Shown: positions 49,930-59,198 of the stretch, piece after piece
How the letters are laid out: every line of letters begins with the position of its first letter
Position numbering within the stretch: the stretch's first letter is position 1
Origin: an uncultured Prolixibacteraceae bacterium
Lineage (GTDB): Bacteria; Bacteroidota; Bacteroidia; Bacteroidales; Prolixibacteraceae
Direction of reading: 5' to 3'
DNA length: 59,314 bases
Assembly (NCBI GenBank): GCA_913063265.1
Contig: CAJXZG010000022.1
Coordinates: 1 to 59,314 of the forward strand
Translations under genes and position numbers: made by a program
Notes under the pieces: generated by a model
The model's database searches: none
Told to the model about the DNA's origin: nothing
The model's input: the letters and a program-made list of their open reading frames with translations, nothing else

Positions 49930-51051
49930 ATGAAAAAAGTATTTAGAATATTAGGAATTGTAATCCTGGTTGGAATTTTCTGGGGAACTATGTATTTCCT
50001 TTATGAAAAATCAAAAAAGAAACCGGATGTTTTTGAAACAAAAAATCCTTTTGTTAGCGATGTTATTATGAAAACAGTTGCAACAGGTTCGGTTGTGCCT
50101 CGTTTCGAAATTGAAATAAAACCACAGGTTTCAGGAATTATTGACGAATTATATGTGGAAGCCGGTGATAAAATTACCAAAGGTCAGGTTGTAGCTCGTA
50201 TTAAAATTATTCCGGATATGGTAACATTAAATGCTGCAGAAACCCGCTTAAACAGGGCGAAAATTAATTATGAAGATGCTCAGATTGATTACGACCGCCA
50301 GCAAAAACTTTTTGATAAAAATGTAATTTCTTACGAGGAATTCAAAAATGCAAAAGTGAGCTATGATTCATCAAAAGAAGAATTAACAGCTGCAGAAAAT
50401 AATCTCGAATTAATTAAAAACGGGGTTACAAAAAAGGCAAAAACAGCAACCAATACTTTAGTTCGTTCAACCATTGATGGAATGGTTTTGGATGTGCCCA
50501 TTGAAGTCGGTAATTCTGTAATACAGGCCAATACCTTTAATGCCGGTACTACCATTGCTTCTGTTGCCGATATGAAGGATATGATTTTCGAAGGAAACGT
50601 GGATGAAACAGAGGTTGGAAAAATCAGAGAAGGTATGCCAATCGAACTGGAAATTGGTGCAATCGACAAAGAAAAATTTGAAGCTGTTTTGGAATACATT
50701 TCTCCTAAAGGTAAAGAGGAAAACGGTGCCATTCAGTTTGAAATAAAAGCTGATGTTAATTTAAAGGAAGGTCAGTTTATTCGTGCTGGATATAGTGCAA
50801 ATGCTAATATAGTACTGGACAGAAAAGACAGTGTAATGGTTATTCCTGAAGGATTATTGAAATTTGAAGATGATTCGTCGTATGTTGAAATTCTGGTAAA
50901 CGAAGAAGAACATACTTTTGAAAGGAGATATGTGGAAACAGGTTTGTCGGATGGAATTAACATCGAAATTACAGAAGGTCTGAAAAAAGAGGATAAAGTA
51001 AAAGGAGAAAAAATTGATCCGAAAAAATTGAAAGAAAACGAAGCCAGTTAA
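49930..51051 (+). CDS. Periplasmic adaptor subunit (MacA/HlyD type)
   Basis: 373 residues. N-terminal membrane anchor (5-25), lipoyl halves GIIDELYVEAGDKITKGQVVARI and GMVLDVPIEVGNSVIQ flanking a helical hairpin (about 95-165), then beta-barrel and membrane-proximal domains (EGNVDETEVGKIREGMPIELEI). It connects the inner-membrane permeases to TolC. The hairpin is about 70 residues, within the usual MacA range. 31 bases after permease 2 and 65 before the TolC gene. Confidence 0.94.
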   Translation: MKKVFRILGIVILVGIFWGTMYFLYEKSKKKPDVFETKNPFVSDVIMKTVATGSVVPRFEIEIKPQVSGIIDELYVEAGDKITKGQVVARIKIIPDMVTLNAAETRLNRAKINYEDAQIDYDRQQKLFDKNVISYEEFKNAKVSYDSSKEELTAAENNLELIKNGVTKKAKTATNTLVRSTIDGMVLDVPIEVGNSVIQANTFNAGTTIASVADMKDMIFEGNVDETEVGKIREGMPIELEIGAIDKEKFEAVLEYISPKGKEENGAIQFEIKADVNLKEGQFIRAGYSANANIVLDRKDSVMVIPEGLLKFEDDSSYVEILVNEEEHTFERRYVETGLSDGINIEITEGLKKEDKVKGEKIDPKKLKENEAS

Positions 51052-51116
51052 CAAGGAATTTGTTAGTCATTCAAATTGTTTAGTTAAATTAGCACATCAA
51101 AAAAAATCAAACAACA

Positions 51117-52454
51117 ATGAAATCTCTTTTAAGCATATTCTCAGTGGTAATGGTTCTTTGTGGATTAACATCGAATGGTCAAAACATTTGGTCATTGCAA
51201 ACCTGTATCGATTATGCACTGGAAAATAACATTCAAATTAAACAACAGGGAATAAACACTAATTATTACGAAAATCAGTTAAAACAGGCAAAATCTGAAA
51301 GACTGCCCAACTTAAATGCTCAAATTGGAAACGATTACAATTTCGGAAGGTCTTTGACTTATTATAACACCTACGAAAATGTAAACTCAGCAACAGTTTC
51401 CGGTGGACTTGGAACAGATTTTACCATCTTCAACGGATTGACAATAAAAAATCAAATCGAAAGACAGGAACTGGATCTGCAAGCTACCCTGATGGATTTG
51501 AATAAGGCAAAAGATGATGTGATGCTGTACATTGTTCAGGCCTATATGGAAATACTTTTTGCCGAGGAATTGGTTTTGGTTTCGGAAGCTCAGCTTGAAG
51601 TGACTCAGCAACAGATAAGTCGTGCCGAACAGTTGGTGGAAGCCGGTAGCCTGGCAAAAGGTTCGTTACTTGAAATTCAGGCCCAACTGGCACGCGAAGA
51701 ATTAACTTTGGTAAATGATGAAAATGCAGTGAAGCTGGCATATCTGAATTTGTATCAGTTGCTTGAACTTCCTATTTCAGAAAGTTTTCAAATTGAAAAA
51801 CCGATTCTTCCTGAGGTGAAGGCAAATCTTTCTATATCAAATTCTATCGATGTATATAATAATGCTTTAACAGTCAGACCAGAAATTCAAGCTGCAATGC
51901 TAAGGGTTAAAAGTGCTGAAAAACAACTTGATATTGCAAAAGGATATCGTTGGCCAACTTTAAGTTTAAATGCCAATTATTACAATTTGTACAACAATCA
52001 ATACAAATACATTAATTCGGATAATACAATACCTGTCGATGAGCAATTAAAAAACAACTCACGTGCTTCGGTGGCGTTAGGATTAAGAATTCCTATTTTT
52101 AACAGGTCGCAGGTTAAAACCAGTATTGCAAATTCTGAACTGCAAATCAGTAATACTCAATACGAATTACAGACGATTAGCAACACATTGAGAAAGGAAA
52201 TTGAACAGGCATTTGCTAATGCAGTAGCTTCCTTAAACAAATATGTTTCTACTGAAAAAGCGGTGGAATCAATGTCGGAGGCTTTTCGGTATATTGAAGA
52301 GAAGTTTAATGTTGGTATGGTAAATTCAGTGGACTATAATATTCAAAAGAACCAGTTAACGTTGGCTCAATCGCAATTATTGCAAGCTAAATATGAGTTT
52401 ATTTTCCGTACTAAAATTTTGGATTTCTATAATGGTGTACCGATTGAATTGTAA
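51117..52454 (+). CDS. TolC-family outer-membrane efflux protein
   Basis: 445 residues with a signal peptide (1-22). Two TolC repeats are visible: IWSLQTCIDYALENNIQIKQQG at the first, and the equivalent around VRPEIQAAMLRVKSAEKQLDIAKGYRWPTLSLNANY at the second. They form the trimeric beta-barrel and helical tunnel. The gene is the last of the exporter operon and is closed by a strong terminator. Sequence features do not reveal the substrate. Confidence 0.94.
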   Translation: MKSLLSIFSVVMVLCGLTSNGQNIWSLQTCIDYALENNIQIKQQGINTNYYENQLKQAKSERLPNLNAQIGNDYNFGRSLTYYNTYENVNSATVSGGLGTDFTIFNGLTIKNQIERQELDLQATLMDLNKAKDDVMLYIVQAYMEILFAEELVLVSEAQLEVTQQQISRAEQLVEAGSLAKGSLLEIQAQLAREELTLVNDENAVKLAYLNLYQLLELPISESFQIEKPILPEVKANLSISNSIDVYNNALTVRPEIQAAMLRVKSAEKQLDIAKGYRWPTLSLNANYYNLYNNQYKYINSDNTIPVDEQLKNNSRASVALGLRIPIFNRSQVKTSIANSELQISNTQYELQTISNTLRKEIEQAFANAVASLNKYVSTEKAVESMSEAFRYIEEKFNVGMVNSVDYNIQKNQLTLAQSQLLQAKYEFIFRTKILDFYNGVPIEL

Positions 52455-52477
52455 AAATCAAAAATTAAATATTTTAA

Positions 52478-52509
52478 AAATCCTGCAGATTTTCTGCGGG
52501 ATTTTTTTT
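52478..52509 (+). terminator. Terminator of the exporter operon
   Basis: AATCCTGCAG (52479-52488) pairs with CTGCGGGATT (52494-52503), one T-G wobble, loop ATTTT, followed by a run of eight T residues (52502-52509). Confidence 0.9.
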
Positions 52510-52735
52510 GTCTTGTTATGACTGCTGCTTGACAGATTGAGATAAGATTCCTCGCTACACATACCAATGACAGATCTCTTATAAGACCCTGAAACGAGTT
52601 GCTAATGACATTGAAAGAAAACAACAAGATTCAGACTTCGACTACGCTGCTAATGACGGTCACAGTGAGCGGAGTCGAACTGTGGTTGTGGAAAATAATT
52701 GCGAAATAGAATGAAGTGAAGAATCTTCAACTAAA
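52510..52735. repeat. Intergenic repeat remnant
   Basis: The 272-base gap after the exporter contains repeat-like segments: GATTCCTCGCTACaCATAcCAATGACAg, a related GATTCagACTtCGactaCGCTGCTAATGAC, and GGTCACaGTGAGCGGAGTCGAACTGTGG with a CACAGT/ACTGTG hairpin. The GAGCGGAGTCGAA core is a common Bacteroidota intergenic repeat. Non-coding; no promoter for the minus-strand operon is expected here as it lies beyond that operon's 3' end. Confidence 0.5.
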
Positions 52736-52781
52736 TTACTAAATTGTTCATCAACTCTTAATTATGTCACCTGGACAAGAA

Positions 52782-53402
52782 TTAGAAAACCTCAATTTCT
52801 TCAAACTCCAATATTATTTTACCGCTTACTTTACCTGTTGAATCTTTTACACTTGAAAAATCAGACTTGCCCATAAATTTTAAAGGGAGGTTAAAACGGT
52901 CGGTTTCAAAATTAATTTCAGATTTAACAGGATAATTCATTTGAATATATTCATGTTTTACATTAAATTCTCCTGCTTTTCGGGTGGCAATATTTAATTC
53001 CTCAATTCTGGGTTCCGATATCAGTAACTTAACATCGGCAGTAACCCAGTCACTTTTTGGATCAAGCGATACTAATTTGTAAAAATCGAAATCATTTTTT
53101 CTTTCCAGAAAAATCCAGTGAACCGGGATTTCCAGAATTTCAGAAAACTGGCCAATGAATCCTTTTTTTGGCAGCAATACAAGTCCTTCACCTTTTATCT
53201 TAGGTTTTTTACCATTTTCCAAAAGTATAAAAACTGTTTTCTGAGGTGCCACAATTCCCGGTACATCAATATTGATTTTAACTGTAGTTTTAAATCCGTT
53301 TTCAATGCGATATCGTTCAATCAATTGATCAAGGTAATCAGGCTGAGCAGCAATTAAAAAAGTATTAACAGAGAATAATATGATGAGCAATATCTTTTTC
53401 AT
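52782..53402 (-). CDS. LolA-like periplasmic protein in ABC operon (operon gene 4)
   Basis: 206 residues with a signal peptide (1-19). The rest is all-beta in appearance (INIDVPGIVAPQKTVFILLENGKKPKIKGEGLVLLPKKG), reminiscent of the LolA/LolB half-barrel that shields lipids, but no decisive motif is seen, so this is a fold guess. Its start overlaps the permease stop by four bases. Being last in an ABC operon suggests a lipid- or lipoprotein-chaperone role beside the exporter (inference). Confidence 0.65.
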   Translation of the reverse strand: MKKILLIILFSVNTFLIAAQPDYLDQLIERYRIENGFKTTVKINIDVPGIVAPQKTVFILLENGKKPKIKGEGLVLLPKKGFIGQFSEILEIPVHWIFLERKNDFDFYKLVSLDPKSDWVTADVKLLISEPRIEELNIATRKAGEFNVKHEYIQMNYPVKSEINFETDRFNLPLKFMGKSDFSSVKDSTGKVSGKIILEFEEIEVF

Positions 53403-54235
53403 TCAGTGATTTTCAATTTTCTAAATCTAAATAATGATGCTAATATACAAACCGCTGAAAAAATTACGAGCCAGATGGTAGAACTCAAAACCTCAGAGTT
53501 AGCGGGATTGGAATAAAACAGAAATTGCCACTTTGCCAGGTGATGTGTAATTAGAAACGATTCCCAGCCTTTAAAAATAGTAGGAGCCATTGTTTGTAAA
53601 AGAGTACTAATCACCAAAAATCCCAGAGTAACTAAAATTGCATTTAACGATCTTCTTGTAAAAACACTTACAGAAACAGAAAAGACTGCAAATGTGCTCA
53701 TGCCTAAAATGGCAAAAAGAAATGCATTAAAAAACTTTGTGAAAAGTTCCTTTTCCTCAACAATTTGAAGTCCTTCAAATATTACAATTAAATCTCCTTT
53801 TCCAAAAAGTAACATGGCAGGCAGTACTGAAATGATTGCCCATATGGTCATAAAAATTATTACAAAAATGATTGAGGAAATATATTTTGACATTAAATAA
53901 TAGCTTCTTCCTAATGGCCTTGTCAAAATTAACCTGATGGTTCCCGACTCAAGTTCAGAACTAAATAAATCGGCAGTTACAATAACGATAAGAATAGGAA
54001 TATGAATCCAAAGTGTATTGAGGATGACGTAAATGGCCAGGTAACCATTTAATATATTTCCGCTAACCAAAAAATCCCGGTTGAGAGTTTGTAACGCATA
54101 ATCCAATGCACTTTCTCCCTGACTTTTCAATCCCCAAAAGATTAGTGCTACCAAAATCACCATTAACCCAATACTCAGATAGGTTCTGGTTCTTTTAAGC
54201 AACTTGAAAATTTCGATTTTAATTAGCCGATTCAT
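53399..54235 (-). CDS. ABC-2 family permease (operon gene 3)
   Basis: 278 residues with six hydrophobic segments (about 15-35, 60-85, 100-135, 155-180, 190-210 and 245-265) and the SELESGTIRLILTRPLGRSYYL block typical of ABC-2 permeases that move polysaccharides, lipids or drugs. It overlaps the ATPase gene by 17 bases and the LolA-like gene by four. A single permease implies a homodimer. Substrate unknown. Confidence 0.9.
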   Translation of the reverse strand: MNRLIKIEIFKLLKRTRTYLSIGLMVILVALIFWGLKSQGESALDYALQTLNRDFLVSGNILNGYLAIYVILNTLWIHIPILIVIVTADLFSSELESGTIRLILTRPLGRSYYLMSKYISSIIFVIIFMTIWAIISVLPAMLLFGKGDLIVIFEGLQIVEEKELFTKFFNAFLFAILGMSTFAVFSVSVSVFTRRSLNAILVTLGFLVISTLLQTMAPTIFKGWESFLITHHLAKWQFLFYSNPANSEVLSSTIWLVIFSAVCILASLFRFRKLKITE

Positions 54236-55097
54236 TGGTTATTTCCATGTATTTGTCATGCAAAATACTCGATCGCGATATGCGAAAAGGTATGAAATTT
54301 TGCTTGTAAAGATCATTAAGTAAGGCTTCAGTTTCCGAAATGGTAGCCATCAAAATAATTTTATTGTTTTCAAAAAGATTCTCAGGATAATATTGTTTTA
54401 AGTTTTTAACAGATTTTGAAAAATGTAATACAACTTTTTGTTTTTCGTTCAGATTATCCTCCATATTACTTTTTAAATAAACACGTCCTTTATTCAGTAA
54501 TACAAAGTCATCAGCAATTGTTTCCATATCTTCAAGCAGATGAGTAGATACCAATATACCCTTACCTTCATTTTTAAGTGTAACCAGCTGAGCCAGCATT
54601 TGTGTTTTTACTTCAGGATCAAGGCCATTAAACGGTTCATCAAGGATCAAAAAGTCAGGATCATTTATCAAAACCTGTGCAAAACCAAGTCTTTGTTTCA
54701 TTCCACGTGAATAATGTTGTACCTTTTTATTTCCTTCGTTTTGTAATCCAACCAGTTGTAACAATTTTTCCGAATCTGTTTTTGATTTTGAAATTTGAAT
54801 TAAAAGTTCAAGATTTTCTTTACCACTTAAATAGGAATAAAAATCGGGTGATTCAAGTAAATATCCACAATGATTTCTTAACTCCTCAAACGATTGAAGT
54901 TGAATATCATCCAGTCTTACAGTTCCTTTTTCAGGCTTTACCAAACCGGCAAGTATTCTGAAAGCTGAACTTTTCCCCGCTCCGTTTGGACCTATAAGTG
55001 TAGTAATTCTTCCCGATTTCAGGGTAAGGCTGACATCGCTCAAAATTTGACGATTATTATATCTCAGGTTTAGTTTGTTTGTTTCTATAATTCTCAC
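54219..55097 (-). CDS. ABC transporter ATP-binding subunit (operon gene 2)
   Basis: 292 residues, GTG start. Walker A GPNGAGKSS (36-44), signature YSRGMKQR in place of LSGGQ, as is usual for this ABC-2 group, Walker B FLILDEPFNGLDPE, and H-loop LVSTHLLEDME. A C-terminal part of about 80 residues beyond the ATPase probably regulates or dimerises. GTG overlaps the stop of the upstream gene as GTGA, so the operon is translationally coupled throughout. Confidence 0.92.
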   Translation of the reverse strand: MRIIETNKLNLRYNNRQILSDVSLTLKSGRITTLIGPNGAGKSSAFRILAGLVKPEKGTVRLDDIQLQSFEELRNHCGYLLESPDFYSYLSGKENLELLIQISKSKTDSEKLLQLVGLQNEGNKKVQHYSRGMKQRLGFAQVLINDPDFLILDEPFNGLDPEVKTQMLAQLVTLKNEGKGILVSTHLLEDMETIADDFVLLNKGRVYLKSNMEDNLNEKQKVVLHFSKSVKNLKQYYPENLFENNKIILMATISETEALLNDLYKQNFIPFRISRSSILHDKYMEITNESAN

Positions 55098-55618
55098 CAG
55101 CAGAAATATTTACTTGTATAACGGGGAACAAAAAATGTAGATGTCCAGTAGTCTTTAGTAAAGAACATAAATGGTTTATCAATCAACATTGAGGGAATAA
55201 TATGATACCACCTGTACCCCAATTTGTAAAAATACTTTTCAACTTGATCAGAGATTTTCAACTGACGGGCTGCTTCAACAGCTGCATCCCTTTGACAACT
55301 TGATTTCGAAAAGGGTTTTGATATCATTTCTCTAAAACCGTATTTATAGTATAAATCTTTAACCATCTTGTAATTCTGATATCGGCTGTAAGCATCTAAC
55401 TCGGTGGTAATACAGAGTGAAAAGAAAAACATACTAAGAAATCCCGGAATTGAAATAAAAGCCAGTCCTTCAAATTTTACATGATTAAATGAAATAAGAA
55501 ATAATGCGAGTGAGCTAAGAAAGAAAAAATGCAAAACACGACCTGCCCGAAGAAAGGTCAGAACTTTCTTATAAAGTATAAAAGTTTCCGGAATCGAAAT
55601 TTGATCTGATCTCAACAT
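55094..55618 (-). CDS. Unrecognised membrane protein, first gene of the ABC operon
   Basis: 174 residues from the ATG at 55618 (a TTG at 55627 falls inside the -7 box and is rejected). Two close membrane helices (about 25-45 and 50-70) are followed by a soluble, basic, aromatic-rich cytoplasmic part ending VPRYTSKYFCW. No family was recognised. It overlaps the ATPase gene by four bases (GTGA), which ties it firmly to the exporter. It could be a regulator or accessory subunit of the ABC-2 complex. The promoter box ends seven bases before the ATG, so the message is nearly leaderless. Confidence 0.7.
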   Translation of the reverse strand: MLRSDQISIPETFILYKKVLTFLRAGRVLHFFFLSSLALFLISFNHVKFEGLAFISIPGFLSMFFFSLCITTELDAYSRYQNYKMVKDLYYKYGFREMISKPFSKSSCQRDAAVEAARQLKISDQVEKYFYKLGYRWYHIIPSMLIDKPFMFFTKDYWTSTFFVPRYTSKYFCW

Positions 55619-55624
55619 GGTATT

Positions 55625-55632
55625 CAAATATA
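55625..55632 (-). promoter_or_regulatory. -7 box of the ABC operon, directly upstream of its start codon
   Basis: Minus strand TATATTTG (55632-55625) exactly matches TAnnTTTG and leaves only six bases before the ATG at 55618. No -33 element was found at the usual spacing, so this is less certain than the rimM case. Confidence 0.5.
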
Positions 55633-55803
55633 AGATTTTTTAAAGAGATTTATATTTTGAAAAGTTATACAACTGAATAAAAACATAAACATTTCTAAAA
55701 ACGGATTTTAGCCTTACAAAACAGAATTACAAAATATTATTTACGGCATTTTGAGAACATTTTGATAGTTGTTGAATTCTGATAAATCATAACAAATTAA
55801 TTA

Positions 55804-55832
55804 TTGTAGATTTATTAATTCTGATATCTTTG
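55804..55832 (+). promoter_or_regulatory. Predicted promoter of the CBM9/DUF5916 gene
   Basis: TTG (55804-55806), 18 bases, TATCTTTG (55825-55832). The leader would be about 35 bases. Confidence 0.65.
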
Positions 55833-55871
55833 CGGGCGAAATAAACCTAAGTCAATAAATCTTTTTCCGGA

Positions 55872-58046
55872 ATGAAATCGGTTATACTGCTTTTTATCAG
55901 TCTGTTTCTTATTTTTTCAGTAAGTGCCAATGCATTTAAAAAATCGAAAAACGATACAGTAATCAATACTTTTAATAAAGATTTTGTTTACCATTTAAAA
56001 AAGTTGAAAGGTGAAATTAAAATGGATGGAATAATTGATGAACAGGACTGGTTAACGGCGGAAAAGGCGAATAATTTTCATCGGGTATTACCTGTCGATA
56101 CGGGTTATGCATTTCAGCAATCGGAAATACTAATGACCTACGATGACAAGGCCTTGTATATCGCTCAAATTTTTTATGACACCATTCCAGGGAAACGTAT
56201 AATGGAGTCGTTTCGACGAGACTTTAGTTTTAACAATAACGATAACCTTCTGATTTTTTTCGATACATTTTTAGACCAAACTAATGGCTTTTCATTTGGT
56301 ATCTCAGCATCAGGAGCCAAGTGGGATGGTACCATGAGCGATGGTGGCCGTATTTCTCTTGACTGGGACTGCAAATGGGAATCGAAAACTAAACACTATG
56401 ATAACCAATGGGTGACTGAAATGCGAATCCCTTTAAAATCTTTACGTTACCCAAAAGGAAGCCAGCGATGGAATACCAACTTTAGCCGATTGGATTTAAA
56501 ATCGAATGAAAAATCTTCATGGGCTCCTGTTCCCCGTCAGTTTCCTACAGCTTCATTGGCATATACAGGGTCAATGAAATTTGAAGAACCTCTTCCAAAA
56601 TCAAAAACACAATTTTCTCTGATACCTTATATCTTTGGTGGAGTGGCAAAAGATTACGAAGCAGGCACAGAAACAGAATATCGAAAGGACTTTGGTTTCG
56701 ATGCAAAAATTGGTATTTCTTCTTCAATGAACCTTGACCTGACTTATAATCCGGATTATTCGCAGGTAGAGGTAGACAGACAGGTAACAAATATTGACCG
56801 TTTCGAACTTTTCTTTCCCGAAAAACGACAATTCTTTTTAGAAAATGCCGACTTATTTGCGGGATTCGGTTACCATTCTGTTACTCCATTCTTTTCCCGA
56901 CGGATTGGACTGGATGCTCCTGTTTTAGCCGGTGCAAGATTAAGCGGTAAAATAGGAAACGACTGGCGGGTAGGATTAATGAATATGACAACACAGTCTA
57001 CGGATGAGCACCTTGCCAGAAATTACACCGTTGCTTCTGTTCAGAAAAAAGTTTTTGCCAGGTCAAACTTTGGATTCATATTCGTGAATAAAGAATATTT
57101 GAAACAACCAGCCGATACTACAATGTTTAACAGGGTTGTGGGAATCGACTATAATTTGGCAAGCAAAAATAATTTCTGGGATGGTAAATTCTTTTATCAC
57201 CGCTCTTTTCAACCTGAGGCAATTGATAAACAATATTCGCAAGGAGCTTCAATCAGATACAATACAAAAAACATTAGCGCTGGTTTTGCACAAACATCCG
57301 TGGGCGAGAACTACAGGGCTGAGACAGGTTTTGTAAGAAGAACGGGTTATAATTTTCTGGGGCCCTCTTTTTCATACAGGTTTGTTCCGAATCGGAGAAT
57401 TGTAAGTCATGGAATTTCATTAAGAAACGAGAACTATTACAATGCAGGTTACAGGAAAATTGAACATGAAAACACAATTAGTTATGGGTTTGATTTTCAG
57501 GATCGTTCAGAACTGGAAGTAGGTTACAAAGATTATTTTGTTGAACTTCAAAAAGATTTTGATCCAACCCATCAGGGTGAACATTATTTGCCAGCGGGCA
57601 GTAAATACAACTTTGGTGGATTTTATGCCGAATACCAATCTACACGGAAAACCATGTTTAACTGGGAAATAGAAGCTGCTAAAGGAACTTTCTACAGCGG
57701 AAAAATTCAATATATTGAAGGAGAGTTAGGGTATCGTTTTCAACCCTTTGTTAATCTATCGATGAATTTTAATTATACTGACCTGGATTTGCCGGCACCC
57801 CATGAACGGACAAAATTTTTATTGTTGGGGCCAAAAATGGATGTAACCTTTACTGATAAACTATTTTGGTCGACTTTTATTCAGTATAATGAACAGATTC
57901 AGAATATGAATATTAACACAAAAATCCAATGGCGCTATCAGCCTGTTTCTGATATTTACCTGGTTTATACTGATAACTATTTTCCGGATACCTGGGCCTC
58001 AAGAAATCGTGCTTTGGTATTAAAAATGACCTATTGGTTTAATTAA
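55872..58046 (+). CDS. CBM9-like plus DUF5916 outer-membrane protein
   Basis: 724 residues with a signal peptide (1-22). Residues about 45-225 are a family-9-like carbohydrate-binding domain (KMDGIIDEQDW, MTYDDKALYIAQIF, VTEMRIPLKSLRYP). The remainder (about 235-724) has alternating beta strands and aromatic girdles, FPEKRQFFLENADLFAG and GAKFSGKIG-type repeats, ending ALVLKMTYWFN with a C-terminal Phe-Asn, as in outer-membrane barrels. This DUF5916 family is wide in Bacteroidota; a role in binding or uptake of glycan or peptide ligands is suspected but unproven. Monocistronic with its own promoter. Confidence 0.9.
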   Translation: MKSVILLFISLFLIFSVSANAFKKSKNDTVINTFNKDFVYHLKKLKGEIKMDGIIDEQDWLTAEKANNFHRVLPVDTGYAFQQSEILMTYDDKALYIAQIFYDTIPGKRIMESFRRDFSFNNNDNLLIFFDTFLDQTNGFSFGISASGAKWDGTMSDGGRISLDWDCKWESKTKHYDNQWVTEMRIPLKSLRYPKGSQRWNTNFSRLDLKSNEKSSWAPVPRQFPTASLAYTGSMKFEEPLPKSKTQFSLIPYIFGGVAKDYEAGTETEYRKDFGFDAKIGISSSMNLDLTYNPDYSQVEVDRQVTNIDRFELFFPEKRQFFLENADLFAGFGYHSVTPFFSRRIGLDAPVLAGARLSGKIGNDWRVGLMNMTTQSTDEHLARNYTVASVQKKVFARSNFGFIFVNKEYLKQPADTTMFNRVVGIDYNLASKNNFWDGKFFYHRSFQPEAIDKQYSQGASIRYNTKNISAGFAQTSVGENYRAETGFVRRTGYNFLGPSFSYRFVPNRRIVSHGISLRNENYYNAGYRKIEHENTISYGFDFQDRSELEVGYKDYFVELQKDFDPTHQGEHYLPAGSKYNFGGFYAEYQSTRKTMFNWEIEAAKGTFYSGKIQYIEGELGYRFQPFVNLSMNFNYTDLDLPAPHERTKFLLLGPKMDVTFTDKLFWSTFIQYNEQIQNMNINTKIQWRYQPVSDIYLVYTDNYFPDTWASRNRALVLKMTYWFN

Positions 58047-58125
58047 AGATTTAATTCTTTATTTTACCAAAATGTTAAACCCAAAATCTCTTAACTTTTT
58101 AATTTTACACATCGGCAAATTCAAT

Positions 58126-58133
58126 TATCTTTG
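58126..58133 (+). promoter_or_regulatory. mdh: Predicted -7 box of mdh
   Basis: TATCTTTG matches TAnnTTTG exactly; a TTTA 18 bases upstream (58104-58107) is a weak -33 element. The leader would be about 65 bases. Confidence 0.6.
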
Positions 58134-58205
58134 CGCGTCTTAAAAACCAGAAGAAACTTTAATTGTTAAAACAATAGATTTATAACGTAAAAAACTCGTA
58201 GTCAA

Positions 58206-59141
58206 ATGAAAGTAACAGTAGTAGGAGCTGGAAATGTTGGAGCAACCTGTGCCCAGGTTGTTGCTGAAAAGAACATTGTTCAGGAAGTTGTTCTTGTTGA
58301 TATTAAAGAAGGTATTTCGGAAGGAAAAGCCCTTGATTTATGGCAGACTGCCCCAATTAATTATTACGATTCAAGATTAATTGGATCAACAAACGATTAT
58401 GCAAAAACAGCAGATTCAGAAGTTGTTGTTATTACATCAGGTGTTCCACGTAAACCCGGAATGAGCCGTGACGACTTAATTTCAATCAATGCCGGAATTG
58501 TAAAAAGTGTTACAGAGAATGTAGTAAAATACTCTCCAAATGCTAAAATCATAATCGTAGCAAATCCATTGGACGTTATGACTTATGCATCTTATGTAAC
58601 TGCTAAATTACCTAAAAATCAGGTGATGGGTATGGCAGGTATTCTTGATACTGCTCGTTACCGTGCTTTCCTGGCAGAAGCATTGGATGTTTCTCCGCGG
58701 GATATTTCAGCTCTGTTAATGGGTGGACATGGCGATACTATGGTTCCGCTGCCGCGTTACACTACTGTAGCCGGGATTCCTGTTACTGAAATGATTGACG
58801 AAGAAAAATTAAATGCAATTGTAGAGCGCACTAAAAAAGGTGGTGGCGAATTGGTAAACCTTATGGGAACTTCGGCATGGTATGCGCCTGGTGCAGCTGC
58901 AGCTCAAATGGTTGAGGCAATTGTGATGGACCAAAAACGTGTTTTCCCTTGCTGTGTTAAATTGGAAGGTGAGTATGGTTTAAATAATATGTTTGTTGGT
59001 ACACCTGTTGTTCTTGGCAAAAACGGTATTGAAAGAATACTTGAAGTAGATTTAAACGAAAGCGAAAAAGAATTGCTTCACAATTCAGCAAATGCTGTTA
59101 AAGGCATAATGGATGTGCTCGATGGAATGAATATTTTATAA
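58206..59141 (+). CDS. mdh: Malate dehydrogenase
   Basis: 311 residues, LDH-like MDH group. VVGAGNVGATCAQ binds NAD, Asp32 in VLVDIKEG selects NAD over NADP, Arg82 (GVPRKPGMSR) selects malate over lactate, Arg88 and Arg151 bind the carboxylates, Asp148 and His175 (GGHGDTMVP) are the catalytic pair. It interconverts malate and oxaloacetate in the TCA cycle. Single gene with its own promoter and a strong terminator. Confidence 0.97.
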   Translation: MKVTVVGAGNVGATCAQVVAEKNIVQEVVLVDIKEGISEGKALDLWQTAPINYYDSRLIGSTNDYAKTADSEVVVITSGVPRKPGMSRDDLISINAGIVKSVTENVVKYSPNAKIIIVANPLDVMTYASYVTAKLPKNQVMGMAGILDTARYRAFLAEALDVSPRDISALLMGGHGDTMVPLPRYTTVAGIPVTEMIDEEKLNAIVERTKKGGGELVNLMGTSAWYAPGAAAAQMVEAIVMDQKRVFPCCVKLEGEYGLNNMFVGTPVVLGKNGIERILEVDLNESEKELLHNSANAVKGIMDVLDGMNIL

Positions 59142-59164
59142 GCAACAGATATTTAATAAAATTG

Positions 59165-59198
59165 AAAACGGTTGGTTCTTTTAGAGTCAACCGTTTTT
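59165..59198 (+). terminator. Terminator of mdh
   Basis: AAAACGGTTG (59165-59174) pairs with CAACCGTTTT (59188-59197), loop of 13 bases that can pair partly, followed by T residues. It lies 24 bases past the stop codon. Confidence 0.85.
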
